A program made the translations under genes and the position numbers. The notes under the pieces were generated by a model. It did not search any database, was not told the origin of the DNA, and saw only the letters and a list, made by a program, of their open reading frames with translations. Of a DNA stretch of 64,000 nucleotides, positions 45,493 to 54,939 are shown piece after piece. How positions within the stretch are numbered: position 1 is the stretch's first letter; every line of letters starts with the position of its first letter. Origin of the DNA: Geothrix oryzisoli (GTDB lineage Bacteria > Acidobacteriota > Holophagae > Holophagales > Holophagaceae); assembly GCF_022808865.1 (NCBI RefSeq), contig NZ_JAKZLB010000004.1, forward strand, positions 458,004 through 522,003, written 5' to 3'.

Positions 45493-45645
45493 GGAAGAAG
45501 CATAGACCCTTCCGCCCGGTGTGATTCAAGCCACAACCCCGTTCTCAAGATACGGCCGGGACGGCTATCCTCCCTGGGTCGCGGTGCCGCCAGGACTGCC
45601 ACCCCCGAGCGTGTCGGCGCACCGCTGGACCGAGAGGCAAGTGTC

Positions 45646-46965
45646 ATGGCGACACGACGCGTGGTGATCCTGGGAGCCGCCGGACGCGACTTCCACAACT
45701 TCAACACCGTGTACCGGGACAATCCCGCGTACCAGGTGGTGGCCTTCACGGCCACCCAGATTCCGGACATCGCCGGTCGCCGCTACCCGGCCGTGCTCGC
45801 CGGGAAGCTCTATCCGGAAGGCATCCCCATCTTCGACGAATCAGAATTGGTGGACCTCATCCACCGCGAACGGGTCGACGCCGCGGTGTTCTCGTATTCC
45901 GATGTGCCCCACGCCACCGTCATGCACCTGGCCAGCCTCTGCATCGCCCACGGCTGCGACTTCGAGCTGCTGGGTGCGGACAAGACCATGATCCAGTCCA
46001 CCAGGCCGGTCATCGGCATCACGGCCGTGCGCACGGGCGCGGGCAAGAGCCAGACCACCCGCTACATCAGCAACATCCTGAAGAAGCTGGGCAAGAAGGT
46101 CGTGGCCATCCGCCACCCCATGCCCTACGGCGACCTTGCCAAGCAGGCCTGCCAGCGCTTCGCGACTTACAGCGACCTGGACAAGCACGAGTGCACCATC
46201 GAGGAGCGCGAGGAGTACGAGCCGCACATCGACAACGGCTTCGTGGTCTACGCCGGCGTGGACTACGAGCAGATCATCCGCAGCGCAGAAAAGGAGGCCG
46301 ACGTCATCCTCTGGGACGGCGGCAACAACGACCTGCCCTTCTACAAGAGCGACCTGCACCTCTGCATCGCCGATCCCCTGCGCTCCGGCCATGAGATGGC
46401 CTATCACCCCGGCGAGGCCAACTTCCGCATGGCCGACATCATCATCATCAACAAGTGCGACAGCGCCAAGGAAGCTGACATCAAGGCCATCGAGGCCAAC
46501 GCGGCCCTGGTGAACCCCAAGGCCCGCGTCATCCGCGCCAACAGTCCCGTGACCTGCGACAAGCCGGAGATGGTGAAGGGCAAGCGCGCCCTCGTCATCG
46601 AGGACGGCCCCACGCTCACCCACGGCTCCATGACCTACGGCGCCGGTGTGGTGGCCGCCAAGGCCGTGGGCGCCCACGAGATCGTGGACCCCACACCCTA
46701 CGCCGTGGCCTCCATCGCCGCCACCTACCGCAAGTACCCCAACGCCCAGGGCATCCTGCCGGCCATGGGCTACGGCGAGCAGCAGGTGAAGGACCTGCAG
46801 GCCACCATCGAGGCCACCCCCTGCGACGTGGTCCTCAGCGGCACCCCCATCGACCTCACCCGCGTGCTCAAGGTCAGCAAACCCATGACCCGCGTCCGCT
46901 ACGACCTGGCGGAGATCCGGGAGGGGGTCCTGGAGGCGGAGGTGAGGAAGGTGCTCGGGATTTGA
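45646..46965 (+). CDS. Cyclic 2,3-diphosphoglycerate synthetase-like P-loop protein
   Basis: The 439-residue protein matches the cyclic 2,3-diphosphoglycerate synthetase family. It has an N-terminal Rossmann-like part (RVVILGAAGRDFHNFNTVYRDN, 5-26), a P-loop ITAVRTGAGKSQTTRYISNIL (about 123-143), LWDGGNNDLPF (about 221-231) and IIINKCDSA (about 265-273). In methanogens cDPGS makes the thermoprotectant cyclic 2,3-diphosphoglycerate; bacterial homologues are less understood, and this one may have another substrate. It is divergent from the DUF748 gene. Confidence 0.85.
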   Translation: MATRRVVILGAAGRDFHNFNTVYRDNPAYQVVAFTATQIPDIAGRRYPAVLAGKLYPEGIPIFDESELVDLIHRERVDAAVFSYSDVPHATVMHLASLCIAHGCDFELLGADKTMIQSTRPVIGITAVRTGAGKSQTTRYISNILKKLGKKVVAIRHPMPYGDLAKQACQRFATYSDLDKHECTIEEREEYEPHIDNGFVVYAGVDYEQIIRSAEKEADVILWDGGNNDLPFYKSDLHLCIADPLRSGHEMAYHPGEANFRMADIIIINKCDSAKEADIKAIEANAALVNPKARVIRANSPVTCDKPEMVKGKRALVIEDGPTLTHGSMTYGAGVVAAKAVGAHEIVDPTPYAVASIAATYRKYPNAQGILPAMGYGEQQVKDLQATIEATPCDVVLSGTPIDLTRVLKVSKPMTRVRYDLAEIREGVLEAEVRKVLGI

Positions 46966-46975
46966 AAAGAAATCC

Positions 46976-47142
46976 AGAGACTGGAGTCTGGAGCCCGGAG
47001 GTACTGCTTTCTGGGGGCCATTCGGGCCGCGCCATCCGTTTCAGTTCGGGCCGTTCTCATGGGCCGGCGCCGAACTGGGACGAATGGCGCGCCGCTTGCG
47101 CAACAAGATGCCTGTATCTCCAGTCTCGAGACTCCAGACTCG
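46976..47142. repeat. Structured intergenic region with nested inverted repeats
   Basis: The segment is flanked by GACTGGAG/GTCTGGAG units on the left (46978-46994) and CTCCAGTCT/CTCCAGACT units on the right (47118-47140). In the middle, CCATTCG (47018-47024) pairs with CGAATGG (47081-47087), and CAGTTCGG (47042-47049) pairs with CCGAACTG (47070-47077). It could be a REP-like element or a structured RNA. A related CTCCAGTCTGGAGCCCGGA lies at 21622-21640. Confidence 0.5.
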
Positions 47143-47178
47143 TCCTACCCTATATCCCTAAGCAGAACCGGAGCCACC

Positions 47179-48279
47179 ATGTCCCGTCTCTTCACCACCT
47201 TGAACCTCCGCGGCCTCACGCTGCCCAACCGCATCGCCGTGTCGCCCATGTGCCAGTACCAGGCCAAGGATGGACTCGCCAACGACTGGCACCTGGTCCA
47301 CCTGGGCGGCCTGGCCCAGGGCGGCGCGGGCCTGGTGGTCACGGAGGCCACGGCCGTGGTGCCGGAGGGCCGCATCAGCCCGGATGATCTGGGCCTCTGG
47401 AACGACGACCAGGCCGAGGCGCTGGCCCCCATCGTGCGCTTCATCGCCTCCCAGGGCGCCGTGCCGGGCATCCAGCTGGCCCACGCGGGCCGCAAGGCCT
47501 CGAATCCCGCTCCCTGGAAGGGCAGCGGCAGCCTGCCGGCCTCCGCCGGAGGGTGGACGCCCGTGGCTCCCAGCGCCTTGCCCTTCGATGCGGACTGGAC
47601 CGCGCCCACGGCCCTGGACGAGCCCGGGATCCTGGCCGTCATCGAAGCCTTCATGGACGCGGCCCGCCGCGCCGTGGCCGCGGGCTTCCGGGTGATCGAG
47701 GTCCACGCCGCCCACGGCTACCTGCTGCACCAGTTCCTGTCGCCCCTGTCGAACCACCGCACCGATGCGTACGGCGGTTCCTTCGAGAACCGGACGCGCC
47801 TGGTCCGCGAGGTGGTGGGCGCCCTGCGCAACATCCTGCCCGAGGAGCTGCCCCTCCTCGCGCGGATCTCCGCCACGGATTGGGTGGAGGGCGGCTGGAA
47901 CCTCGATCAGTCCGTGGCCCTGGCCAAGGAGCTGAAGGACCTGGGCGTGGACCTGGTGGACTGCTCCTCCGGCGGCCTGGTGCCCCGCGCCGAGATCCCC
48001 CTGGGCCCCGGCTACCAGGTGCCCTTCGCCGCCCGGATCCGCGCCGAGGCGGGCCTCCCCACCGGCGCCGTCGGCCTCATCACCGACGCCGAGCAGGCTG
48101 AGCAGATCCTCGCCCAGGGGTCCGCCGACCTGGTGCTGCTGGGCCGCGAGCTCCTCCGCGATCCCCGCTGGCCCCTGCATGCTGCGAAGACCCTGGGCGT
48201 GGATGTGCCCTGGCCCGCGTCCTACCTGCGCGCCGCCCGGAGCACCACGCCCATGCGGCACCCCCTGGCCAGCCACTGA
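47179..48279 (+). CDS. namA: Old yellow enzyme family NADPH dehydrogenase (NamA/YqjM type)
   Basis: The 366-residue FMN-dependent TIM barrel starts at MSRLFTTLNLRG. SPMCQY (22-27) with the substrate-gating Cys is typical of the YqjM subgroup. HLVHLGGLAQGGAGLVV, the QLAHAGRKAS segment with its catalytic His/Arg region, and EVHAAHGYLLHQFLSPLSNHR also match. It reduces activated alkenes, nitro compounds or quinones with NADPH. The stop codon lies within the first unit of a heptamer repeat. Confidence 0.9.
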   Translation: MSRLFTTLNLRGLTLPNRIAVSPMCQYQAKDGLANDWHLVHLGGLAQGGAGLVVTEATAVVPEGRISPDDLGLWNDDQAEALAPIVRFIASQGAVPGIQLAHAGRKASNPAPWKGSGSLPASAGGWTPVAPSALPFDADWTAPTALDEPGILAVIEAFMDAARRAVAAGFRVIEVHAAHGYLLHQFLSPLSNHRTDAYGGSFENRTRLVREVVGALRNILPEELPLLARISATDWVEGGWNLDQSVALAKELKDLGVDLVDCSSGGLVPRAEIPLGPGYQVPFAARIRAEAGLPTGAVGLITDAEQAEQILAQGSADLVLLGRELLRDPRWPLHAAKTLGVDVPWPASYLRAARSTTPMRHPLASH

Positions 48280-48332
48280 CATCTGACATCTGACATCTGA
48301 TAGCTGATAGCTGATAGCTGATAGCTGATAGC
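48277..48332. repeat. Seven-base tandem repeat, eight units
   Basis: Three TGACATC units (48277-48297) are followed by five TGATAGC units (48298-48332). The first TGA is the stop codon of the upstream gene. The second unit type recurs in reverse complement near 28303. Confidence 0.85.
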
Positions 48333-48338
48333 TGAAAA

Positions 48339-49049
48339 CTACATCGCCCGGAACAGCGTCAGCACGCGCACCTCGGCCGCCCCGCCCTCCAGCAGCGCCT
48401 GGGCGCAGCGGAGCAGGGTGGTGCCGGTCGTCCACACATCGTCCACGAGCAGCACGGTTCCTTCCGCCGCGGCGCCGGGCCGCAGGGTGATGGCCTTCCG
48501 GGGCAGCCGGCGGCGGGCGCTTTCGCTGCGTGAGGCCTGGCGGCCGCTGAACCAGGCCTTGGCGAGCAGGGGTTCGAAGGGCCGGCCGAGGCGGTCCGCC
48601 ACCCGGCCGCCCACCTCGGCCCCGAGGTCGAAGCCCCGGAGCAGACGCCGCGGCAGGGCGCTCGGCGCCGCGGTCACTCGGTCCACCTCCTCCGCCCAGG
48701 CCGGCAGCGGCGCCTGGGCCAGGCGTCGGAGCAGGGCCGCCCGCCAGCCTGTCTCCCCCTGCTTGATGCCCGGCAGCAGCAGGGCGCCCAGAGGCGGCCG
48801 GCCGCCGTGGTAGTCCCACAGGGCATCTCCCAGCTCCCAGGCCACGGCCTCGGGACAGCCCCCGTCCCCATGGACCAGGGCGCACCGGCCGCAGCGCTCC
48901 TCGGGCAGGGGCCGCAGCCCTGCCCAGCAGCGGGCGCAGAGCCCGGCCTCGGCGCCCGCTCCCACGGGGCCCAGGCAGCCCCGGCAGAGCAGCAGGGAAT
49001 CCCGGACCGCCGCAAGGCGGGACCTGAAGCTGAGGCTGGCCGGACGCAT
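48339..49049 (-). CDS. comF: ComF-family phosphoribosyltransferase-like protein
   Basis: The 236-residue protein has an N-terminal zinc ribbon with CRGC, CARC and CGRC cysteine pairs (about 18-54) and a PRPP-binding motif VLLVDDVWTTGTTLLRCA (about 200-217), the ComF/GntX layout. ComF proteins are needed for transformation or for using DNA-derived carbon; no other competence gene is nearby. The start lies about 15 bp after a TATGAT box, so the leader is very short. Confidence 0.9.
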   Translation of the reverse strand: MRPASLSFRSRLAAVRDSLLLCRGCLGPVGAGAEAGLCARCWAGLRPLPEERCGRCALVHGDGGCPEAVAWELGDALWDYHGGRPPLGALLLPGIKQGETGWRAALLRRLAQAPLPAWAEEVDRVTAAPSALPRRLLRGFDLGAEVGGRVADRLGRPFEPLLAKAWFSGRQASRSESARRRLPRKAITLRPGAAAEGTVLLVDDVWTTGTTLLRCAQALLEGGAAEVRVLTLFRAM

Positions 49050-49162
49050 GGGGCATCATAGCCGCCCCCGGATGGTGCTAGCATCGCCGGAAGCCCCTGG
49101 CCCACCATCCCCTGGAATCCCCTTCCGGGTCACCTGTACCCGGATCGCATGGAGTCTTGTTC

Positions 49163-50671
49163 ATGTCGAACGACCCGAATTCCACGTCCCAGATCTTCGC
49201 CCGCAAGCCCCTGGCCCTCCTCCTCGAAGAGGCCAAGGGCGAGAACCGCCTCCGCCGCGTCCTGGGCCCCATCCAGCTCACGGCCCTCGGCGTGGGCGCC
49301 ATCATCGGTGCGGGCATCTTCGTGGCCACGGGCGCCGCGGCCCACAACATCGCGGGCCCCTCGCTGATGCTCTCCTACGTCATCGCGGGCATCACCTGCA
49401 TCTTCGCCGCCCTCTGCTACGCGGAATTCGCGGCCATGGTGCCCGTGGCGGGATCGGCCTATACCTACGCCTACGCGACGCTCGGCGAGCTGTTCGCCTG
49501 GATCATCGGCTGGGATCTCATCCTCGAATACGGGGTTTCGAGCGCCGCCGTGGCCACGGGCTGGTCGGCCTACTTCCAGAGCGCCGTCAGCAACATCGGC
49601 ATCCACATCCCCAAGCTGGTGAGCGAGTCCCCCTGGAAGTACGACCCCGCCACCGGCCACTTCGCCTCCACGGGCGCCATGATGAACCTGCCCGCGCTCA
49701 TCATCGTGGCCATCATCACCGCCATCCTCGTCAAGGGCATCCAGGAGAGCGCCACCTTCAACGGGCTCATGGTGGCGATCAAGGTCGCCGCGGTGCTGTT
49801 CGTCATCGGCGTGGGCGCCTTCTTCATCAACACCACCAACTGGCATCCCTTCGCACCCTTCGGCTGGACGGGCATCAGCTTCTTCGGCCACCACGTGGCG
49901 GGCCAGATGGATGGCGGCGGCGCGCCCATCGGCACCATGGCCGGCGCGGCCATCATCTTCTTCGCCTACATCGGCTTCGACTCGGTCTCCACCCACGCCG
50001 AGGAGGCCAAGAACCCCCAGCGCGACGTGCCCATCGGCATCATCGTGTCCCTGGTGGTCTGCACCTTCCTCTACATCGCCGTCGTGGCCGTGCTCACGGG
50101 CATGGTCAAGTTCGACCGCCTGGACATCAACGCCCCGGTCTCCATCGCCTTCCGCCAGAACGGCATGCCCTGGGCCGAGGGGCTCATCGCCACCGCGGGC
50201 GTGGCCGGCATCACCTCCGTGCTGCTGGTCATGATGCTCAGCGGTCCCCGCGTGTTCCTGGCCATGGCCCGGGACGGCCTGCTCCCCAAGGCCACCTTCG
50301 GCGACGTGCACCCCAAGTTCCGCACCCCCTGGAAGTCCACCATGCTGGTCGGCCTCTTCGTGGGCATCCTGGCCGGGTTCCTGCCCATCGACGCCCTGCT
50401 GCACCTGGCCAACATCGGCACCCTGCTGGCGTTCGTCATCGTCTGCGCCGCCGTCCTGATCATGCGGAAGAAGCACCCCGAAGCCGAGCGCCCCTTCCGC
50501 TGCCCCTGGGTGCCCTTCGTGCCCGTCATGGGCGTCCTCAGCTGCCTCATGCTGATGTTCTCGCTGCCCGTGGCCAACTGGTGGCGCCTCATCAGCTGGC
50601 TGGCCCTCGGCTTCGTCATCTACTTCCTCTACGGCAAGAAGCACAGCGTGATGCGGAAGCAGGGCGCCTGA
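49163..50671 (+). CDS. APC-superfamily amino acid permease (cationic amino acid transporter type)
   Basis: The 502-residue protein has about twelve transmembrane helices. The first helix carries GVGAIIGAGIFVATG (about 42-56), the unwound substrate-binding motif, and FAYIGFDSVSTHAEEAKNPQRDVP near 270-293 is diagnostic of the YfnA/CAT group. The start at 49163 follows GGAG at a spacing of 8. It imports amino acids, probably with protons; the exact substrate is unknown. Confidence 0.93.
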   Translation: MSNDPNSTSQIFARKPLALLLEEAKGENRLRRVLGPIQLTALGVGAIIGAGIFVATGAAAHNIAGPSLMLSYVIAGITCIFAALCYAEFAAMVPVAGSAYTYAYATLGELFAWIIGWDLILEYGVSSAAVATGWSAYFQSAVSNIGIHIPKLVSESPWKYDPATGHFASTGAMMNLPALIIVAIITAILVKGIQESATFNGLMVAIKVAAVLFVIGVGAFFINTTNWHPFAPFGWTGISFFGHHVAGQMDGGGAPIGTMAGAAIIFFAYIGFDSVSTHAEEAKNPQRDVPIGIIVSLVVCTFLYIAVVAVLTGMVKFDRLDINAPVSIAFRQNGMPWAEGLIATAGVAGITSVLLVMMLSGPRVFLAMARDGLLPKATFGDVHPKFRTPWKSTMLVGLFVGILAGFLPIDALLHLANIGTLLAFVIVCAAVLIMRKKHPEAERPFRCPWVPFVPVMGVLSCLMLMFSLPVANWWRLISWLALGFVIYFLYGKKHSVMRKQGA

Positions 50672-50825
50672 GCCAAATACCGGAAAGGCACCACCCTCGC
50701 AGAGATCGCTGAGATGGCAGAGGAACGCAGAGGAGAACCGAACCGGCCTGGTTTCTTTCTCTGCGAACCTCTGCTTTCTCCGCAACCTCCGCGTATGTTT
50801 CTCTTGAAGCTACCTGAGGGCCTCC

Positions 50826-52289
50826 ATGTCGATCTGGTCTGACCTGACCCCCTCCAAACGCTGCGACTGGATCGACCAGCTGCGGGGCTGGGCGGTGATC
50901 GTGATGATCGAAGTCCACGCGGTGAACGTCTGGCTGCACGCCGGCCTGCGCCCCGACTGGCTGAACTACCTGAACGGCCTGGTGGCGCCCAGCTTCACCA
51001 TGGCCGCGGGTTACAGCCTGGTGATCTCGACCTTCCGGACGGATGGCACCCTGCGCCCCTTCTGGCCCGACACGGCCCGGCGCCTGGGCTTCATCCTCCT
51101 CTGCGCCTACGCCCTGCACGCCCCGGGCGTGACGGCCGCGGACTGGACCGTGCTCAACACGGCCCAGAAGGCCCGGGAGCTCTTCAAGATCGACGTGCTC
51201 CAGTGCATCGTCTTCTCCCTGCTGATCCTCCAGCTGCTCGCCCGCCTGATCCGCAACCCGCGGGTCTTCACGGGGCTCGCCCTGGCGATCGCGGTCTTCG
51301 TGCCGCTGATGGCCCCCTCGCTCTGGGCCACGGGCGTGGCGGACGGCCTCTGGCTGCCCATCCGCGGCCTCTTCAACGGCAACCCCGACCGCGGCGTGCA
51401 GGCCCTGTTCCCCCTGTTCCCCTGGCTCGCCTTCCCAGCCTTCGGCGCCTTCCTGGGGGGCCTCTACCGGCACTTCCGGGTGATGCAGGTGGATGGCAAG
51501 GCCCGGTGGAGCGAGGCCCGCTTCCTCGCCGGGCTGGCCGTCCTCGGCGCCCTGCTGTTGGCCTGGGGCGCCTCCGCCCAGCACGCCTGGCTCTGGGGCG
51601 GCACCTGGATCCAGCAGAACGGGGTGTGGCTGCTGCACAGCAAGTCTGGCGCCTTCACCTACGCCGAGCTGGGCGCCATCTCCAATGCCACCCTGCCCAG
51701 CGTGACCGCCCGCCTGGGCTGGATCCTCCTGGGCGGCACCGTGATGGGCGCCGTGGACCTGCTGCGCCCCCGCTGGAAGGGCCCCAACCCCATCGACGCC
51801 GCCAGCCGCGAGTCCCTGCTCCTCTACATGCTCCACCTCAACCTGATCTTCAGCGTCCTGCTGGCGCCGGCCGTCGTCGCCCTCACCGGCTGGGGCTGGG
51901 GCGACCTGGGCTGGACCGGCACCCTGTCGATGACGGCCCTCATCATCGCCCTGAACCTCGCCGTGGGCGTCTGGTGGCAGAAGGTGCGGAAGATGCCCGA
52001 CCTCATGCGCCGCCTCCAGCACCGGGCCGTGGCCGTGCTGGGCGTCTGGTTCGTGCTGGGCGGCTGGTGGACCTTCCGCCACTTCCTCCGGAGTCCGGAG
52101 CTGGCGAAGGAACCCTACGCCTTCCTGAACGCCGCCCGGGCCCGCAAGGGGCTGGCCCCCACGCCCGATGGCCTCTGCCGCGATCCCGAGGAATACTTCC
52201 GCGAAGCCGAGCGGCGGAAGCTGCACCTCAGCCCCGAAGCCAAGGCGGACCTGGCCCGCCAGATCCTGGCAAGGCAGGAAACCCGTTAG
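50826..52289 (+). CDS. Multi-helix membrane acyltransferase (DUF1624/HGSNAT-like)
   Basis: The 487-residue protein has about ten hydrophobic helices. The N-terminal segment RCDWIDQLRGWAVIVMIEVHAVNVWL (residues 12-37) carries the R..D..RG..M..H pattern of the DUF1624/heparan-alpha-glucosaminide acetyltransferase-like family. These enzymes acylate surface sugars across the membrane. The last 90 residues are soluble and charged. It lies 14 bp upstream of the CorC-like gene, probably in one transcript. Confidence 0.8.
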   Translation: MSIWSDLTPSKRCDWIDQLRGWAVIVMIEVHAVNVWLHAGLRPDWLNYLNGLVAPSFTMAAGYSLVISTFRTDGTLRPFWPDTARRLGFILLCAYALHAPGVTAADWTVLNTAQKARELFKIDVLQCIVFSLLILQLLARLIRNPRVFTGLALAIAVFVPLMAPSLWATGVADGLWLPIRGLFNGNPDRGVQALFPLFPWLAFPAFGAFLGGLYRHFRVMQVDGKARWSEARFLAGLAVLGALLLAWGASAQHAWLWGGTWIQQNGVWLLHSKSGAFTYAELGAISNATLPSVTARLGWILLGGTVMGAVDLLRPRWKGPNPIDAASRESLLLYMLHLNLIFSVLLAPAVVALTGWGWGDLGWTGTLSMTALIIALNLAVGVWWQKVRKMPDLMRRLQHRAVAVLGVWFVLGGWWTFRHFLRSPELAKEPYAFLNAARARKGLAPTPDGLCRDPEEYFREAERRKLHLSPEAKADLARQILARQETR

Positions 52290-52302
52290 AATCAATCCGA
52301 TC

Positions 52303-53547
52303 ATGGCTGATTCAGGCGGCAACGCCCCCCCATCCTGGCTCCTCCTCGCCACCTTGGCGCTGCTCCTCTACCGGTGCGGAACCACGGCGCTGCTGTCGGC
52401 CTTCCATGCCCTGCCCTCGCTGCAGCGGCGGCGGCTGCTGGAGGAGGACGCCATCACCGACCCCCGCCTGGCCGCGCTGCTGGGGCGACCCCGGACCCTG
52501 GGCATGGGCCTGGGCTTCTGGAACAAGGCCCTCCTGCTGATCCTCCTGGGCCTGCTCTGGCCCTTCCGCCTCGCCCTGCCCGGCGGCGGCTGGACCCTGG
52601 GGATCCTGGTGCTGGCCGGGCTCTGGGCCCTGGATCTGGCCCTGCCCGCCCTCCTCACCTCCGGCGATCCGGCCCGGTGGGTGATCCGCCTGTTCCCCCT
52701 CTATGCGCCCATCCAGGCCCTCCTGGCGCCCCTGGTGGATCCCGTGGCCCAGCTCATCGATCGCCACACCCAGGAGCGCGCCAAAGAGACCGAGCCCGAG
52801 GACGCCACCCAGGAGGCCGTCACCGCCCTGCTGGAGGAGGGCGAGGCCGAGGGCATCCTGGAGGCCGGCGACCGCGAGCTCATCCGCAACGTCGTGACCT
52901 TCGGCGACACCCTCGTGCGCGAAGTGATGACGCCCCGTACCCGCATCGCGGCCCTGCCGCTGGAAGCCACCATCCCCGAGGCCTGGCAGACCTTCACCCG
53001 CACCCGCCACTCGCGGCTGCCCATCTACGAAGGCGGCATCGACCACGTCCGCGGCGTCCTCCTCCTCAAGGACCTCATCCAGCTGCCGGATGGCGACCAC
53101 CCGCCCCTGGCGACGCTCATGAAGCCGCCCCGCTTCGTGCCCGAGAGCAAGCCCGTGATGGACCTGCTCCGCGAGATGCAGCGCACCCGCACCCAGCTGG
53201 CCCTGGTGGTCGATGAGTTCGGTGGCCTCTCCGGCCTGGCCACCATGGAGGACCTGCTGGAAGAGGTCTTCGGCGAGATCCAGGACGAACACGAAGCCCC
53301 GGCCGGCGTGGTGGAACAGGCCCCTGGCATCTACCTCGTCTCCGGCCAGGCCCACGTGGACGACGTGGCCCAGCGGCTGGGCCTCACCTGGGAGCGCGAC
53401 GGCTTCGACACCCTGGCCGGCCTCGTCCTGGCCCGGCTCGGCCGCGTGCCCCACCCCCAGGACGCCGTGGGCGTCGAAGGGGCCCGCCTCACCGTGCTGA
53501 AGATGGACGGCACGCGGATCGTGCAGGTGCGGATCGAACGGATCTAG
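52303..53547 (+). CDS. CorC/HlyC-like CBS-domain membrane protein
   Basis: The 414-residue protein has N-terminal hydrophobic helices (about 8-30, 68-90 and 93-120), a CBS pair (about 205-330; [16 protein letters not shown] and [23 protein letters not shown]) and a C-terminal CorC_HlyC domain (about 345-414). It is therefore of the CNNM/CorC type linked to magnesium or cobalt efflux. The membrane part is shorter than the usual DUF21 domain of about 190 residues, so transport capacity is uncertain. Confidence 0.88.
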   Translation: MADSGGNAPPSWLLLATLALLLYRCGTTALLSAFHALPSLQRRRLLEEDAITDPRLAALLGRPRTLGMGLGFWNKALLLILLGLLWPFRLALPGGGWTLGILVLAGLWALDLALPALLTSGDPARWVIRLFPLYAPIQALLAPLVDPVAQLIDRHTQERAKETEPEDATQEAVTALLEEGEAEGILEAGDRELIRNVVTFGDTLVREVMTPRTRIAALPLEATIPEAWQTFTRTRHSRLPIYEGGIDHVRGVLLLKDLIQLPDGDHPPLATLMKPPRFVPESKPVMDLLREMQRTRTQLALVVDEFGGLSGLATMEDLLEEVFGEIQDEHEAPAGVVEQAPGIYLVSGQAHVDDVAQRLGLTWERDGFDTLAGLVLARLGRVPHPQDAVGVEGARLTVLKMDGTRIVQVRIERI

Positions 53548-53579
53548 CCGACCTCCGGTTCGCGAGCTGAGAAAAGCCC

Positions 53580-53598
53580 GGAACGGCGAAGCCGTTCC
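53580..53598. terminator. Short hairpin after the CorC-like gene
   Basis: GGAACGGC (53580-53587) pairs with GCCGTTCC (53591-53598) around a GAA loop, 33 bp after the CorC-like stop codon. Only a weak T run follows. Confidence 0.5.
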
Positions 53599-53601
53599 TA
53601 T

Positions 53602-53635
53602 CTCCAGCCTTCAGCCGCTAGGCTGAAGGCTGGAG
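53602..53635. terminator. Perfect 15-bp hairpin that includes the next gene's ribosome-binding site
   Basis: CTCCAGCCTTCAGCC (53602-53616) pairs perfectly with 53621-53635 around GCTA. The right arm ends in GGAG, the only plausible ribosome-binding site for the ATG at 53645. The hairpin could end transcription or hide the ribosome-binding site. Confidence 0.55.
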
Positions 53636-53644
53636 CCACACCGC

Positions 53645-54919
53645 ATGATCCGTCGCATCCTCGCCCTCCTGGCCATCCTGGCCCTGCCCGCCACCCTCTG
53701 GTTCATCCACCGGGCGCAGCGGAAGGCGCTGGTGCCGCAGCCGCGCGGCATGGTGCTGGGCCTCTATGCCGGGGTTCCGGACTACGACTACGCCGAGGAA
53801 CTGGACCGCATCGCCGCCACGGGGGCCACCTGCGTGAGCCTCCAGGCCATCTACCGCATGGACACGGGTCACAGCACCGAGATCCGCCGCCATCCCACCT
53901 CCAGCCCCACGGAGGAGAGCCTGCGCCGCACCTTCCACCAGGCCAAGGTCCGCGGCCTGCGCATGATGTTCTTCCCCACCATCAACCTGCGGGACGAGGC
54001 CGACAATGCCGACTGGTGGCGCGGCAACATCGAGCCGTCCAGCTGGGACCTGTGGTGGAAGAACTACACGGACTTCAACGTGCGCCTGGCGGCCCTGGCG
54101 CAAGAGGGCGGGGTGGAGTGGTACAGCCTCGGCACCGAGATGGCCTCCACCCATCCCTTCCCGGACCAGTGGCGCCGCCTGGCCGCCGCGGTCCGCCAGG
54201 TCTACGGGGGCAAGCTCATCTACAGCGTGAACTTCGACAGCCACGACAGCTTCACCTTCGGCGACTGCCTGGACGTCATCGGCATCAACACCTACGATCC
54301 CATCGCCAAGTACGACGAATACCCCACGCCCGACCAGATCCGCGACGCGTGGTGGTGGATCGTCTACAAGGCCCGCACGCTGTCGGCCCGCTTTGCCGAT
54401 GCCAGGGGGCCCAAGCCCGTAATGATCACCGAGGTGGGCTACCCCAGCGTGGCCCACGCCCACGTGGGCCCCTGGGACTTCCGCACGGACAAGCCCGTGG
54501 ACCTGGCCCTCCAGGACCTGCTGCTGAAGGGCGCCTTCGGCGTGCTGCGGCACTGGAGCGACGGCGACGCGGTCTTCTACTACCTCTACGGGGAGAACCT
54601 CAACCAGAAGCCCATCGGCGGCCCGCTCGACCGCACCTACGCCGTCTGGGGCAAGCCCGCCGAGGCCACCCTGCGCACTTACTTCCACGAGCCCATCTGG
54701 GAGGGCCACATCCCCCCCAAGGCCGAGAACCTCCGCGAGGCCATGGTGCAGTCCCTCGTGAGCTGGCACCGCAAGCTGCGCGACTACGAGGACGCGGAGC
54801 TGCCCCCCTGGGTGCTGGACTGGGAGGCCCGCCACCCCCGGGATGCGGCCGAGGCCCTGGCCATCCTGGCCAAGGAACCCACCCCGGCCCGCAAAATTCC
54901 CAAGGGCGAGCCCCGCTGA
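53645..54919 (+). CDS. GH113-like glycoside hydrolase, membrane anchored or secreted
   Basis: The 424-residue protein has an N-terminal hydrophobic segment (residues 4-20) with basic flanks, suggesting a signal anchor. The rest matches a TIM-barrel glycosidase of the GH113-like group: a GLYAG..DYDYAEELDRIAATGA start, the acid/base Glu165 in YSLGTEMAS, and the nucleophile candidate Glu263 in MITEVGYPS. GH113 members act on beta-1,4-mannan-type chains; the substrate here is not known. The start codon lies just after a hairpin that contains its ribosome-binding site. Confidence 0.85.
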   Translation: MIRRILALLAILALPATLWFIHRAQRKALVPQPRGMVLGLYAGVPDYDYAEELDRIAATGATCVSLQAIYRMDTGHSTEIRRHPTSSPTEESLRRTFHQAKVRGLRMMFFPTINLRDEADNADWWRGNIEPSSWDLWWKNYTDFNVRLAALAQEGGVEWYSLGTEMASTHPFPDQWRRLAAAVRQVYGGKLIYSVNFDSHDSFTFGDCLDVIGINTYDPIAKYDEYPTPDQIRDAWWWIVYKARTLSARFADARGPKPVMITEVGYPSVAHAHVGPWDFRTDKPVDLALQDLLLKGAFGVLRHWSDGDAVFYYLYGENLNQKPIGGPLDRTYAVWGKPAEATLRTYFHEPIWEGHIPPKAENLREAMVQSLVSWHRKLRDYEDAELPPWVLDWEARHPRDAAEALAILAKEPTPARKIPKGEPR

Positions 54920-54939
54920 CGGTATGCTCGGAGGGTCCC

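Noticed and set aside
42509..45529. A 1006-residue frame in the same region as the DUF748 gene
   Set aside because: Its sequence is Gly/Pro/Arg-rich with no family pattern, while the alternate frame gives a clear DUF748 protein.
43423..45645. N-terminal extension that would make the diphosphoglycerate synthetase-like protein 1180 residues long
   Set aside because: The extension is antisense to DUF748; the family domain begins at 45646 with its own ribosome-binding region.
48277..48332. CRISPR or phage-type repeat
   Set aside because: The units are only 7 bp and directly abutting without spacers.
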